From an uncultured Collinsella sp. (lineage in GTDB: Bacteria; Actinomycetota; Coriobacteriia; Coriobacteriales; Coriobacteriaceae): a stretch of DNA of 31,667 nt. The translations under genes were made by a program, and so were the position numbers. The notes under the pieces are model-generated. The model made no database searches. It worked only from the letters and a program-made list of their open reading frames with translations, and was not told the origin of the DNA. The DNA lies in NCBI GenBank assembly GCA_900545835.1, contig URBB01000006.1, positions 1 to 31,667 on the forward strand, written 5' to 3'. Shown here piece after piece: positions 15,698 through 22,533 of this stretch; position 1 is the stretch's first letter, and every line of letters begins with the position of its first letter.

Positions 15698-17269
15698 ATG
15701 GATGTCGCTGCGTTTTTGCTGGCTCTTGTGCCGATCATCTGGCTCGTCGTGATGCTGCTGTGCTTTAAATGGCCAGCTTGGAAGGCCGCCATTGGCTCGT
15801 TCGCCCTTTCGTGCGTGCTCGCCTTTGCGTGGTGGCAATTGCCGGCGGCGCAGATAGCCACGGCCTCGCTCGAGGGCTTTTTGATGGCCCTGTGGCCCAT
15901 CGTGCTCGTAATTATCGCCGCGGTGTTCACGTATAACCTGTGCGTGCGCACTGGTGCCATGGACGTGATCGGCGGTATGATCACCTCCATCAGCAGCGAT
16001 CGTCGTCTGCTGGCGCTGCTCGTGGCCTGGTGCTTCGGCGGTTTTATGGAGGGCATGGCCGGCTTTGGTACCGCCGTTGCCATTCCCGCCGGCATGCTCG
16101 CGGGCCTTGGTTTTGAGGCCGTGCCTGCCGTGCTGATCTGCCTGTTGGCCAACGGCGTGCCCACGCCCTACGGCTCCATTGGCATCCCCACGGTGTCCGT
16201 TGCCGACCTGGTGGGTCTGGATTCCCTGCATCTGGCGACCGTTCAGCTGGCGCAGCTTGCGCCCTTCTTTGTGGCGATACCGCTGCTTATCGTGCTGGTT
16301 GCGGGTCGTGTTGCCGATGACCAGGGCAATGTTGCGAGCGTGAGCGAGCGTCTGCACGGCGTTGCCGGCGTGGCACTGCTTTCCGGTGTGTCCTTTGTTG
16401 GTGCGGCCCTGGTCGTTGCCATGTTTGTGGGTCCCGAGCTGGCCGTGGTCGTGGGCTCCATCGTGTCACTCGCGCTGACTGCCGCGCTTGCCATGCGCGC
16501 CGAGAAGTCCGGTCACCTGGACGCGCGCTTCCATATGAATATCGAGGCCGGCGAACAGCTTACCGTTAAGTCGGCGCTTTCTGCCTGGTCGTGCTTCATC
16601 CTGATTTTTGTGCTGCTGCTGGGCACGTCTAACCTGGTACCCGTCGTGCACGCCGCGCTCGCGCCGTTTGCGAGCCACGTGCAGGTGTATTGCGGCGAGA
16701 ACCCCGGTACGCTTACGTTTTCGTGGATCAACACACCGGGTGTTTGGATCTTCCTGGCCGCGTTTATCGGCGGTGCGATTCAGGGCGCTTCGCCGCGTCT
16801 GATGGGCGAGGTGCTGGCCGCGACCGTCAAGCAGATGATGCCGACGGTAATCACGATGCTTTCGGTGCTGGGCTGCGCCAAGGTGATGGGCTATGCGGGC
16901 ATGATCTCGTCGATCAGTGCGTTCTGCATTGCTGTCGCCGGTGGTCTGTACCCGATTCTGGCCCCGTGGATCGGTGCCGTCGGTGCGTTTGTGACCGGTT
17001 CGGGCACGTCCTCGGGCATGCTGTTTGGTCCCATTCAGAGCCAGGCCGCTTCGGCGCTGGGTGTGAGTGACTACTGGATGGTCGCGCTGAACGCCCTGGG
17101 TGTCGCCGCCGGTAAGATGATCTCGCCGCAGACCCTCGCCATTGGTCTTGCCGCCGTGCACGTGCGCGGTAAGGACGCCGAACTCTTGGGCGCGGTGCTG
17201 CCCTACGCCGCCGGCATGCTGGTCCTCATGAGCGTCATCGCCATGCTCGGCCAAGGCCTGCCGCTGTAG
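15698..17269 (+). CDS. lldP: L-lactate permease
   Basis: A 523-residue, roughly 12-14 helix transporter of the LctP family (lactate/glycolate:H+ symport). The N-terminus (FLLALVPIIWLVVMLLCFKWPAW), the FGGFMEGMAGFGTAVAIPA segment, ANGVPTPYGSIGIPT, and the C-terminal TGSGTSSGMLFGPIQ and GKMISPQTLAIG segments are all family-typical. It imports lactate for oxidation or exports it during fermentation. The ATG at 15698 has AAGGAG at 9 bases. Its stop codon overlaps the first base of a hairpin repeat, and PEP carboxykinase follows after 251 bases in the same direction. No lactate dehydrogenase is adjacent. Confidence 0.9.
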   Translation: MDVAAFLLALVPIIWLVVMLLCFKWPAWKAAIGSFALSCVLAFAWWQLPAAQIATASLEGFLMALWPIVLVIIAAVFTYNLCVRTGAMDVIGGMITSISSDRRLLALLVAWCFGGFMEGMAGFGTAVAIPAGMLAGLGFEAVPAVLICLLANGVPTPYGSIGIPTVSVADLVGLDSLHLATVQLAQLAPFFVAIPLLIVLVAGRVADDQGNVASVSERLHGVAGVALLSGVSFVGAALVVAMFVGPELAVVVGSIVSLALTAALAMRAEKSGHLDARFHMNIEAGEQLTVKSALSAWSCFILIFVLLLGTSNLVPVVHAALAPFASHVQVYCGENPGTLTFSWINTPGVWIFLAAFIGGAIQGASPRLMGEVLAATVKQMMPTVITMLSVLGCAKVMGYAGMISSISAFCIAVAGGLYPILAPWIGAVGAFVTGSGTSSGMLFGPIQSQAASALGVSDYWMVALNALGVAAGKMISPQTLAIGLAAVHVRGKDAELLGAVLPYAAGMLVLMSVIAMLGQGLPL

Positions 17270-17301
17270 CCGGCACTTTGGGAACGTCCCTAAGTGCCGG
17301 C
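17269..17301. repeat. Family B hairpin repeat, first arm pair
   Basis: GCCGGCACTT (17269-17278) pairs perfectly with AAGTGCCGGC (17292-17301); inside, GGGA and TCCC form a second short stem. It starts on the last base of the lldP stop codon. The copy at 30004-30040 has the same GTGCCGGCAC arms and a GGGGACGTTCC core. Confidence 0.75.
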
Positions 17302-17305
17302 ATCT

Positions 17306-17345
17306 GGGGACACTCCTTGAATGTTGTCTGTTCAAGAGTGTCCCC
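17306..17345. repeat. Family B hairpin, GGGGACACTC arm pair
   Basis: GGGGACACTCCTTGAA (17306-17321) pairs with TTCAAGAGTGTCCCC (17331-17345) with a single bulged C, loop TGTTGTCTG. A 17-base direct repeat ending in CCAATGACTAG follows (17338-17354 and 17365-17381, two differences), suggesting remnants of more than one element copy. Confidence 0.75.
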
Positions 17346-17430
17346 AATGACTAGTCGTTTAAAAGCGTCTCCAATGACTAGGCCGCTTGCGTGCGATTTT
17401 TGACCGTTGAGCGGGCGCTTCGCCGTTGCC

Positions 17431-17460
17431 GCAAAAACGTTTTTGCATATCGGGTACAAC
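17431..17460 (+). promoter_or_regulatory. LacI/GalR-type palindromic operator upstream of pckA
   Basis: GCAAAAACGTTTTTGC (17431-17446) is a perfect 16-bp palindrome with the central CG typical of LacI/GalR-family operators (compare the PurR core CAAACGTTTG). A TACAAC -10-like box follows at 17455-17460, so the palindrome covers the place where a -35 box should be. It could be bound by a LacI-family carbon regulator. Confidence 0.45.
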
Positions 17461-17520
17461 GGGCTTTACGTGAGTAAAGTGCGCGCCGCGTCCACGTGTC
17501 GCGCTTTTAAAGGAGGCCCC

Positions 17521-19191
17521 ATGCCAGGTGTTACCCCCGCAGAAGTTCTGTCCAACTTTGGCATCACGCTGGTCGAAGATCCCGCTGAGAACCAACCCCG
17601 CCTGCTGGTTGACCTGCCGGCAGCCGAACTCGTCGAGCATGCCATCCGCCGCAACGAAGGCCGCATGGCCTCCAACGGCGCACTGGTGATCGAGACGGGG
17701 GAGCGTACTGGGCGTTCGCCAAACGACCGCTTTATCGCCGACACGCCCGACGTGCACGACAAGATTGCCTGGGGCGCCGTCAACCGCCCGCTGTCCGTCG
17801 AAAGCTACGAGACCATCAAGGCCGGTATCGTCGACTATCTCAACGAGCGTGATGTGTTCGTCACCCGCGGCATGGCCGGCGCCGACCGCAACCACACGCG
17901 TCGCCTGCTCGTCGCCTGCGAGCGCGCCAGCCAGGCGCTCTTTATTAAGCAAATGCTCGCCCGTCCGCTCGCCCGCGAAATCGCGCGCACCGGCGAGCCG
18001 GACTTCTGCGTGCTCGCCGCGCCGGGCTACCAGTGCGATCCCGCCATCAAGGGCCTCAACTCCAGCGCCGCCGTGGTCATCAACTTCCAGGAGCGCGTGA
18101 TTCTGGTTGCCGGCACCGGCTACTCCGGCGAGATCAAAAAGTCCATCTTCAGCGTTATGAATTACTTGCTGCCCGTCGAGGACGACGTACTGCCCATGCA
18201 TTGCTCGGCCAGTATGGACCCCGTCACGCATGAGACCGCCGTGTTCTTTGGCCTGTCCGGCACCGGCAAGACCACGCTTTCGGCCAACCCCACGCGTCTG
18301 CTGATCGGCGACGACGAGCACGGCTGGTCCGACATGGGCATCTTTAACGTCGAGGGCGGCTGCTACGCCAAGTGCGAGGGCCTGGACGCGTTCCACGAGC
18401 CCGAGATCTTCAACGCCGTTCGTTTTGGCGCCATCTGTGAAAACGTGGTACTCGATGAGAATCGCAAGCCTAACTACGACGACGTCTCGATCACGCACAA
18501 TACGCGCGTGGCCTACCCCGTCGAGCATATCCCCAACGCGTGGACCAAGGGCATGGGCACCACTCCGAGCGTCGTGCTGTTCCTGACCTGCGACGCCTTT
18601 GGCGTGTTGCCGCCCATCTCGCGCCTGACGGCCGACGCCGCCATGTACCACTTTGTGACGGGCTTCACCGCCAAGATCCCCGGCACCGAGGTCGGTGTCA
18701 CCGAGCCCACGCCCACGTTCTCCTCGCTGTTCGGCGAGCCGTTTATGCCGCTCGACCCCATGGTCTACGCTAAGATGCTCGGCGAGCGCATCGCCGACGG
18801 CCGCACCCGCGTCTACCTGGTCAACACCGGCTGGATTGGCGGCGGCTACGGCGTGGGCCATCGCATCGAGCTGGCCTACACGCGCTCACTGGTCGCTCGC
18901 GCCCCCGACGGTACCATCGAGGACAGCGAGTTTGTGCACGACGATATCTTTAATGTCGACATTCCCACTACGTGCCACGGTGTGCCCGACGGCATCCTGG
19001 TGCCGCGCCAGTACTGGCAGAGCACCGCGCGCTACGACGAGGCAGCACACAACCTGGCGGTGATGTTCGAGGAGAACTTCGAGAAGAAGTACTCGCACCT
19101 GCCCGAGTCCGTCAAGGCCGCCGGCCCACACGCCCAGGTGTCTGCCGAGGCCCGTCATCGCGGCCGCGGCCTGCTGGGACTCCGCCACTAG
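17521..19191 (+). CDS. pckA: Phosphoenolpyruvate carboxykinase (ATP)
   Basis: A 556-residue enzyme interconverting oxaloacetate + ATP and PEP + CO2 + ADP. Landmarks: TGRSPNDRF (Arg 65 binds substrate); GEIKKS (about 203-208) and MHCSAS (H227) as Mn ligands or substrate contacts; the P-loop GLSGTGKTTLS (K250); LIGDDEHGWS (D264/D265, kinase-2-like); and ENVVLDE. Length is slightly above the usual 530-540. In anaerobes it often runs toward oxaloacetate to fix CO2 and make ATP. The ATG at 17521 has a strong AAAGGAGG at 5 bases; longer in-frame starts run through the upstream palindrome and are rejected. A family A hairpin lies 20 bases past the stop. Confidence 0.95.
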   Translation: MPGVTPAEVLSNFGITLVEDPAENQPRLLVDLPAAELVEHAIRRNEGRMASNGALVIETGERTGRSPNDRFIADTPDVHDKIAWGAVNRPLSVESYETIKAGIVDYLNERDVFVTRGMAGADRNHTRRLLVACERASQALFIKQMLARPLAREIARTGEPDFCVLAAPGYQCDPAIKGLNSSAAVVINFQERVILVAGTGYSGEIKKSIFSVMNYLLPVEDDVLPMHCSASMDPVTHETAVFFGLSGTGKTTLSANPTRLLIGDDEHGWSDMGIFNVEGGCYAKCEGLDAFHEPEIFNAVRFGAICENVVLDENRKPNYDDVSITHNTRVAYPVEHIPNAWTKGMGTTPSVVLFLTCDAFGVLPPISRLTADAAMYHFVTGFTAKIPGTEVGVTEPTPTFSSLFGEPFMPLDPMVYAKMLGERIADGRTRVYLVNTGWIGGGYGVGHRIELAYTRSLVARAPDGTIEDSEFVHDDIFNVDIPTTCHGVPDGILVPRQYWQSTARYDEAAHNLAVMFEENFEKKYSHLPESVKAAGPHAQVSAEARHRGRGLLGLRH

Positions 19192-19210
19192 CGTCTCCGC
19201 GAGTCCATAT

Positions 19211-19247
19211 CCACCACAAAGGGGACAGGCACCTTTGTGGTGGTTTT
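19211..19247. repeat. Family A hairpin repeat, copy 2
   Basis: A perfect 12-bp stem (CCACCACAAAGG 19211-19222 with 19232-19243), loop GGACAGGCA, followed by TTTT. The loop is in the orientation opposite to copy 1. It lies 20 bases after pckA and is probably used as its terminator. Confidence 0.85.
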
Positions 19248-19274
19248 GCTTGGGCGGATGACTCAGGTTACAAT
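19246..19274 (+). promoter_or_regulatory. Promoter for the B3/4 leader RNA
   Basis: TTGCTT (19246-19251) and TACAAT (19269-19274) are exactly 17 bases apart. Transcription should start near 19281, just before the structured segment that ends in a terminator at 19378. Confidence 0.6.
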
Positions 19275-19280
19275 ACGCCT

Positions 19281-19378
19281 GACATATCGCCCCCTTCTCC
19301 GGATGGGGGCAGCGCAAGCGCTCTTGTGGCGGCACCGTAGGACTTTGAAGGTGGCCGCTGTGAGGGCGCTTTTTGTTT
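19281..19378 (+). ncRNA. Structured leader or small RNA with its own terminator
   Basis: About 98 bases. Hairpin 1 is GCCCCC (19289-19294) with GGGGGC (19305-19310). AGCGC/GCGCT (19311-19322) can form a small hairpin. A long terminator uses 19317-19336 with 19350-19370 and is followed by TTTTTGTTT. Bases 19317-19322 can pair either with 19311-19315 or with the terminator's 3' arm, the arrangement of an attenuator. The B3/4-domain gene starts 41 bases later. I recognise no T-box, SRP or known riboswitch motif; it could instead be a free small RNA. Confidence 0.5.
19317..19378 (+). terminator. Intrinsic terminator inside the B3/4 leader
   Basis: A roughly 20-bp stem with several G-U pairs and one bulge, 13-base loop GTAGGACTTTGAA, then a T-rich tail 19370-19378. 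It lies upstream of the B3/4 gene and so would stop transcription before it unless antitermination occurs or a second promoter is used. Confidence 0.7.
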
Positions 19379-19418
19379 AGGTGCCCTCGCTCGGGCGCGC
19401 ACAATGAGGGGAGAGCGT

Positions 19419-20138
19419 ATGAAGAGCTTTATTGCCGAGAATTCGTTTTGGGAGCTGTTTCCGCAGGCGGCGGTCGGCGTCGTGGTCGTAAAGGGCATGA
19501 AGCCTGCGGCTCAGATTCCCCAGGAGGACGTGGATGCGATCGCCGCGCTGCTTGACCGCGCCAACATCGATGCGGAGCGCCACCTGACAAGCGATACCAT
19601 CAGCGAGAATGCGCCGGTTAAGGCATGGCGCGAGGCGTATCGTCTGTTCAAGACTAAGAAGGGCGCGCGTTGCTCAGTTGAGAACCTGCTCAAGCGCGTG
19701 CTCAAAGGCAAGCCGGTCGGCCACATCACGCCGGCGGTGGATATCTACAACACGATTTCGTTGACTTATGCGCTGCCCGTTGGCGGTGAGGATTTGCATG
19801 CTATTGAGGGCAATCTGCGCCTGGCGGTGACCGACGGCGGCGACGCGTTCTTGCCACTTGGCGAGGAGGCGGATGATCCGACGCTGCCCGGTGAGCTCGC
19901 CTACATCGATGATGCGGGCGCCGTGTGCCGCTGCTGGAACTGGCGCGACGGCGTTCGTACGGCGCTGTCCGACGATTCGGCGGACGCATTTCTGGCGATT
20001 GAGTGCGTGGAGCCCGAGCGGATGGGGGATTGCCAGGCCGCCATCGATCGCTTGGCCGAGCTGCTTGAGCGCTATCTGGGAGCGACGGTTGTCGTTAAGA
20101 CGCTTGTAACGCGCGACAATCCCTGCGTGGAGCTGTAG
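19419..20138 (+). CDS. B3/4-domain protein (PheRS beta editing-like fold)
   Basis: A 239-residue protein resembling stand-alone B3/4 (tRNA_synthetase_B3/4) domain proteins, the fold that in phenylalanyl-tRNA synthetase beta hydrolyses mischarged Tyr-tRNA(Phe). Typical stretches are ENAPVKAWREAYRLF (about 64-78), ENLLKRVLKG, DIYNTISLTYALPVGGEDL (about 110-128) and LAVTDGGDAF. It may act as a trans-editing or aminoacyl hydrolase factor, but free members are mostly uncharacterised. I chose the ATG at 19419, behind GAGGGGAGAG; an ATG five codons earlier overlaps the ribosome site. Expression may depend on read-through of the terminator at 19317-19378. A family A hairpin follows the stop. Confidence 0.75.
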   Translation: MKSFIAENSFWELFPQAAVGVVVVKGMKPAAQIPQEDVDAIAALLDRANIDAERHLTSDTISENAPVKAWREAYRLFKTKKGARCSVENLLKRVLKGKPVGHITPAVDIYNTISLTYALPVGGEDLHAIEGNLRLAVTDGGDAFLPLGEEADDPTLPGELAYIDDAGAVCRCWNWRDGVRTALSDDSADAFLAIECVEPERMGDCQAAIDRLAELLERYLGATVVVKTLVTRDNPCVEL

Positions 20139-20164
20139 CGGCGCCTAGAATCTATTGATGCCCC

Positions 20165-20205
20165 AAACCACCACAAAGGTGCCTGTCCCCTTTGTGGTGG
20201 TTTTT
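20165..20205. repeat. Family A hairpin repeat, copy 3 (terminator-like)
   Basis: A perfect 15-bp stem (20165-20179 with 20189-20203), loop TGCCTGTCC, followed by a run of five T (20201-20205). It lies 27 bases past the B3/4 stop and looks like a working intrinsic terminator. Confidence 0.9.
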
Positions 20206-20307
20206 ATGTTGATGGGTTAACAAATGGGATGTTTGGGTATGGGTGTTGTCTTATGCGGCTAAGATGTTTACCCGTTAGCATCATGTAAGCGAAAGGCGGT
20301 CGTCACC

Positions 20308-20757
20308 ATGCAGTGGAACGACGAGACACGTTTTGAGGATTTTGTCGGACTGATCAGCGGCCTCTACAAGGAGATTCAGCGCATCAAGACGTCCGAAGGT
20401 GCAAGGCTCGGCCTTAAGGGCTCCGACGTCATGTGCCTGTACTATCTTGAGCGCAGCAAGGACGGCCTGACTGGCGCCGACCTCGCCCGCATGGCCGGCG
20501 TTACCCGTGCCGCCGTTTCGCGCACACTGGCACATCTGGAGGAGGGCGGCTACGTCGAGGTCGATGATTCGGGTGATGCGGCCGTCAAGTACCGTGCCCC
20601 GGTGCGCCTGACTGCCCTGGGCGGCGAGAGCATGAGCGAGGCCGATCGCATCATTCGCGAAGTGCTCGACACCACCGGCAAGGCCATGGGTGCGGAGCAG
20701 CGCGAGCAGATGTATGCGTCGCTGCGTACGATTCTTAACACCTTGCGCGAGATCTAA
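20308..20757 (+). CDS. MarR family transcriptional regulator
   Basis: A 149-residue winged-helix protein. The DNA-binding core is DVMCLYYLERSKDGLTGADLA, then MAGVTRAAVSRTLAHLEEGGYV (recognition helix about 65-80), then the wing with VKYRAPVRLTALG. Terminal helices would form the dimer. Members repress genes in response to small ligands. The ATG at 20308 has AAAGGCGG at some distance. Upstream, GGGTTAACA (about 20215) and TGTTTACCC (about 20265) form a near-perfect spaced inverted pair that might be an autoregulatory site. The DegV gene starts 119 bases downstream in the same direction and could be a target. Confidence 0.85.
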   Translation: MQWNDETRFEDFVGLISGLYKEIQRIKTSEGARLGLKGSDVMCLYYLERSKDGLTGADLARMAGVTRAAVSRTLAHLEEGGYVEVDDSGDAAVKYRAPVRLTALGGESMSEADRIIREVLDTTGKAMGAEQREQMYASLRTILNTLREI

Positions 20758-20876
20758 GGCCGCCAAGGCATTTGCCTCCAATTAACAACTGCATAGTCCC
20801 GTTTGAGCGCGTATGGCGTGTCGGGGCATTGCTGTCAAAATTCCCCGCGCGAGGTCCGCGCAAGAAAGGATTCGCT

Positions 20877-21731
20877 ATGTCCATTCGTATCATTACCGAT
20901 TCCGCGAGCGATATGACGCCGGCTGAGCATCCCGCTCTGCGTGTTCTGCCGCTGTCCGTCACCTTTGGCACCGACGTGTACATGGATGGCGTCGACATCG
21001 ATCACCAGCGCTTTTACGAGATGCTCGTGGAGCGCGACGAGCTGCCCAAGACCGGTCAGGTCAACCCGTACGCCTTTTCGCAGGCTATCGCCGAGGTTCG
21101 CGAGGCCGGCGACGAGGCGGTGATCATTACCGTGGGCGCCAAGCTTTCGGGCACCAATCAGAGCGCCCGTACCGCACTTGCCGAGGCACCGGGCGGCGAC
21201 GTGTTCATCGTGGACAGCAATAACGTGACCTTGGGCGAGCGCGTGCTGGTCGAATATGCGCTGCGCTTGGTGGACGAGGGCCGCAGTGCATCTCAGATCG
21301 CGGCGGCTGTCGAGGCCGTGCGCGACCGCGTGGTGGTTATCGGCCTGCTCGAGACGCTGGAGTACCTGGTGCGCGGCGGCCGTCTGTCTGCTGCGGCCGG
21401 CGCTGTGGGTACGCTGCTCAACGTGAAGCCGGTCGTGGCCGCCGAGGACGGCCTCATCGTGCAGTTGGGCAAGGCGCGCGGTTCCAAAAACGGTCGAAAC
21501 CTGTTGAACCAGAAGGTCGAACAGGCGGGCGGCGTCGACTTCTCCATGCCGCTGGCGCTTGGTTATACGGGTCTTTCGGACGCGGTGCTCAAGAAGTATA
21601 TCGAGGACAGCGCCGCGCTGTGGGCCGGCCATGCCGAGAACGAGCTGCCCATCCACACCATTGGCGCCACCATCGGCACCCACGTGGGTCCCGGCGCCGT
21701 AGCCGTAGCCTTCTTCCGCCCCGTCAACTAA
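20877..21731 (+). CDS. DegV family fatty-acid-binding protein (FakB-like)
   Basis: A 284-residue two-domain protein. The N-terminus IRIITDSASDMTP and the segments LPLSVTFG, TGQVNPYAF, IITVGAKLSGTNQSA and ETLEYLVRGGRLS are characteristic of DegV/FakB proteins, which bind one fatty acid and present it to the kinase FakA for phosphorylation and entry into phospholipid synthesis. The TSQPNP-like loop here is TGQVNP. C-terminal HTIGATIGTHVGPGAVAV is also typical. I chose the ATG at 20877, with AAGAAAGGA at 6 bases; the in-frame start at 20772 would add 35 unusual residues. No fakA gene is nearby. A family A hairpin begins 10 bases after the stop. Confidence 0.88.
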   Translation: MSIRIITDSASDMTPAEHPALRVLPLSVTFGTDVYMDGVDIDHQRFYEMLVERDELPKTGQVNPYAFSQAIAEVREAGDEAVIITVGAKLSGTNQSARTALAEAPGGDVFIVDSNNVTLGERVLVEYALRLVDEGRSASQIAAAVEAVRDRVVVIGLLETLEYLVRGGRLSAAAGAVGTLLNVKPVVAAEDGLIVQLGKARGSKNGRNLLNQKVEQAGGVDFSMPLALGYTGLSDAVLKKYIEDSAALWAGHAENELPIHTIGATIGTHVGPGAVAVAFFRPVN

Positions 21732-21741
21732 CCGACCTGCC

Positions 21742-21784
21742 ATAAACCACCACAAAGGGGACAGGCACCTTTGTGGTGGTTTAT
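21742..21784. repeat. Family A hairpin repeat, copy 4
   Basis: A perfect 17-bp stem (21742-21758 with 21768-21784), loop GGACAGGCA, the loop orientation of copy 2. It lies between the degV-like gene and the MGMT gene. It is the longest perfect stem of the family in the window. Confidence 0.9.
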
Positions 21785-21811
21785 GCTGGTTCCGGTTGAA
21801 AGGAGCATGCG

Positions 21812-22132
21812 ATGGCATCTGAGGGCTTTTTTGAGCGTGTGTACGAGGTGGTCGAGCAGATTCCCGAGGGGATGGTCGCCACGTATGGTCAGGTGGCGCT
21901 GCTTGCCGGTCGTCCACGATGTGCGCGGTACGTGGGGTATGCGCTGCACAGCAATCCGCGCCCTGGTCAGATTCCCTGCCATCGTGTGGTGTTTGCCGAC
22001 GGGCGCATATGCGAGGGTTTTGCTTTTGGCGGCCCCGATGCTCAGCGTGAGCTCTTAATGGGGGAGGGCGTGACGTTTACTGATCCCATGCACGTCGATC
22101 TGGCCGTCTGTCGTTGGCCGGCCGGACTCTAA
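21812..22132 (+). CDS. Short MGMT-family alkyltransferase
   Basis: A 106-residue protein made only of the C-terminal DNA-binding/active-site domain of O6-alkylguanine-DNA alkyltransferase. TYGQVALLAG gives the conserved Tyr (Y25), ARYVGYAL the Arg finger (R39), and IPCHRVV the alkyl-acceptor Cys (C56 in PCHR). The protein has the size of alkyltransferase-like (ATL) proteins, which usually have Trp in place of this Cys, but here the Cys is kept, so direct dealkylation is possible. The ATG at 21812 follows AAAGGAG. It lies downstream of the degV-like gene with a hairpin repeat between. It might also serve as a damage-recognition factor for nucleotide excision repair. Confidence 0.85.
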   Translation: MASEGFFERVYEVVEQIPEGMVATYGQVALLAGRPRCARYVGYALHSNPRPGQIPCHRVVFADGRICEGFAFGGPDAQRELLMGEGVTFTDPMHVDLAVCRWPAGL

Positions 22133-22148
22133 CAGCTCTGCCGTGGCT

Positions 22149-22201
22149 AAACCACCACAAAGGTGCCTGTCCCCATCGTGGTGGAACGCCTGTCCCTTTT
22201 T
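22149..22201. repeat. Family A hairpin repeat, copy 5 (degraded) with a partial second copy
   Basis: CCACCACAAAGG (22152-22163) pairs imperfectly with 22173-22184 (two mismatches), loop TGCCTGTCC. A further GCCTGTCCCTTTTT (22188-22201) looks like a fragment of another copy. It starts 17 bases after the MGMT stop. Confidence 0.75.
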
Positions 22202-22284
22202 GATAGGTTTACCGGAGCTAACTTATGGAGAAGGTATGGCGGCGCATATTGACGCTAGAAAGTAAACCACGGTGAACTATATTG

Positions 22285-22423
22285 GTTTCAGCAACGGAGC
22301 AGGCAATAGGCGATGAAAAAGCCTGCCCTGTTGAGTTTGATTCGCATTCCTCCCCTCTGTGCGATTCAACGGTGTACTTCGGGAACAGGCCCGCTGGCAA
22401 CTAACTGCCAGCGGGCCTGTTCC
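22285..22423 (+). ncRNA. Unassigned structured + strand RNA ending in a terminator
   Basis: A stretch with no convincing gene but three possible hairpins: GCAGGC (22299-22304) with GCCTGC (22321-22326); TCGCAT...GTGCGA framed by GTTGA...TTCAAC (about 22330-22371); and the terminator at 22382-22423. CCTGTT (about 22327-22332) can also pair with AACAGG of the terminator, so alternative folds are possible. No + strand gene follows, so a small RNA is more likely than a leader. A frame starting at 22313 (MKKPALLSL) runs into the terminator and the opposing trpS gene and is not accepted. No clear promoter was found. Confidence 0.3.
22382..22423 (+). terminator. Strong intrinsic terminator
   Basis: A perfect 18-bp stem (GGAACAGGCCCGCTGGCA at 22382-22399 with 22406-22423), 6-base loop, followed by TGTTTGT. 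It ends + strand transcription coming from the MGMT side or from a small RNA. Confidence 0.8.
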
Positions 22424-22470
22424 TGTTTGTCGGGGGAGTGCAGCGGGCAGAGTCGAACCGGTCGGGCACC

Positions 22471-22498
22471 AAAAAAGGCGGACGCCGTAGCGCCCGCC
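22471..22498 (-). terminator. Intrinsic terminator of trpS
   Basis: On the - strand GGCGGGCGC pairs with GCGTCCGCC (one mismatch) around a 4-base loop, followed by six T. It lies 36 bases past the trpS stop. Confidence 0.85.
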
Positions 22499-22533
22499 CT
22501 AAAACAATCCAAAGCTCAAGCCAGCAAATCGGC

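Noticed and set aside
17359..18861. 500-residue - strand frame opposite pckA
   Set aside because: pckA is unambiguous on the + strand; the opposite frame is low-complexity Gly/Val/Asp/His sequence without domains.
19296..19315. Segment TCCGGATGGGGGCAGC resembling the SRP RNA tetraloop motif
   Set aside because: The SRP consensus needs TCAGG before TCCGGAAGGAAGCAGC and a GGAA tetraloop; the 5' strand is missing and the loop differs, so it is part of the leader hairpin.
22434..22470. tRNA 3'-end-like fragment on the - strand (GGTTCGACTC followed by CCCGCTGCA)
   Set aside because: The T stem does not pair and no D or anticodon arm precedes it; at most a decayed fragment, with no integrase nearby to support an attachment site.
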